From positions 307,567 to 371,566 of the forward strand of contig NZ_JASISQ010000004.1 in assembly GCF_030063205.1 (NCBI RefSeq): a DNA stretch of 64,000 nucleotides. Direction: 5' to 3'. Source of the DNA: Arthrobacter antibioticus (lineage in GTDB: Bacteria > Actinomycetota > Actinomycetes > Actinomycetales > Micrococcaceae). This document shows, one piece after another, positions 63,798-64,000 of this stretch (position 1 is the first letter of the stretch; each line of letters begins with the position of its first letter). Below the pieces are notes generated by a model. That model saw only the letters and a program-made list of their open reading frames with translations, searched no databases and was not told the DNA's origin. A program made the translations under genes and the position numbers.

Positions 63798-64000
63798 TAT
63801 CTACTCCTAAAAATTACGAGGCCGCTGGGTGCGGTCCGTCCGGGAACAACCCTACAGTCGGGTGCTTGCTTGGGCAGAATTCGTGCTGTTCGGCAGTGGC
63901 TGATCTGCCCCACAAAAAACTCTCTCTAGGCGATCAAAATACAGCTCGGGCTGCCAAAATCCAGTGTCTGTACAGGCTCTGTGCCAGGTAGTCCGTTCTT
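63798..64000. other. Upstream region of glyS
   Basis: About 200 bases without a gene. GGGCAGA (63872-63878) and TCTGCCC (63904-63910) form a 7-bp inverted repeat in the presumed glyS leader or promoter. I see no T-box features. The next gene lies beyond the window. Confidence 0.4.

Noticed and set aside
63798..64000. T-box riboswitch upstream of glyS
   Set aside because: No T-box core sequence, specifier loop or terminator pair was visible.

Overview
The window is bacterial chromosome from a high-GC Gram-positive of the Micrococcaceae, most likely Arthrobacter or a close relative. The evidence is the dxr-rseP-ispG grouping, proS nearby, rpsB-tsf-pyrH-frr-cdsA in order, glyS/dusB/dgt/dnaG close together, a WXG100 protein, DivIVA-domain and YhgE/Pip proteins, and frequent GTG/TTG starts. 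It is mostly housekeeping chromosome with accessory islands. I see no prophage, insertion sequence or CRISPR array.

Layout. 1-3.6 kb: 5' part of proS, a two-gene ABC exporter and an orphan WXG100 protein. 3.6-6.2 kb: PadR regulator coupled to a 2,4-dienoyl-CoA reductase. 6.2-12.6 kb: isoprenoid/protease block dxr-rseP-ispG-GNAT, split by a SatD-family gene, a membrane protein and a YciI protein. 12.8-25.7 kb: two adjoining catabolic operons, each with a divergent regulator. The first (CitE-type lyase, MaoC hydratase, fused CoA-transferase, acyl-CoA dehydrogenase, biotin-dependent carboxylase alpha and beta, TetR) matches the gene content of M. tuberculosis Rv2498c-Rv2506. The second encodes a branched-chain 2-oxoacid dehydrogenase (E1 alpha, E1 beta, E2) with an Lrp regulator. 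Together they can carry leucine to acetyl-CoA and acetoacetyl-CoA, and possibly itaconate. 25.8-32 kb: two solute:sodium symporter modules on either side of a LytS/LytTR-type two-component system. 32-37.5 kb: DivIVA-like gene, cdsA, frr, pyrH, tsf, rpsB. 37.9-45.5 kb: M23 peptidase, glutaryl-CoA dehydrogenase-like enzyme, a tRNA with CAU anticodon, a small membrane-lipid operon (CDP-alcohol transferase, DMT transporter, GT4), a holin-fold membrane protein and a Bcr/CflA exporter. 45.6-50.8 kb: two tRNA-Asn, dnaG, dgt, dusB. 51-54.9 kb: degenerate ABC ATPase, YhgE/Pip protein and TetR. 55-56.9 kb: mgtE with a long structured leader. 56.9-60.1 kb: type III polyketide synthase, methyltransferase and FAD monooxygenase, a phenolic-lipid type operon. 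60-63.8 kb: YibE/F protein, GNAT and glyS.

The most interesting items are the srsABC-like type III PKS operon, the SatD/membrane-protein module with an apparently leaderless promoter, the YhgE partner ATPase whose catalytic motifs are all altered, the mgtE leader with mutually exclusive pairings, and two families of dispersed intergenic repeats found just downstream of genes. Coordinates were read by eye. Start codons were moved from the longest reading frame where a Shine-Dalgarno sequence or family length argued for it.
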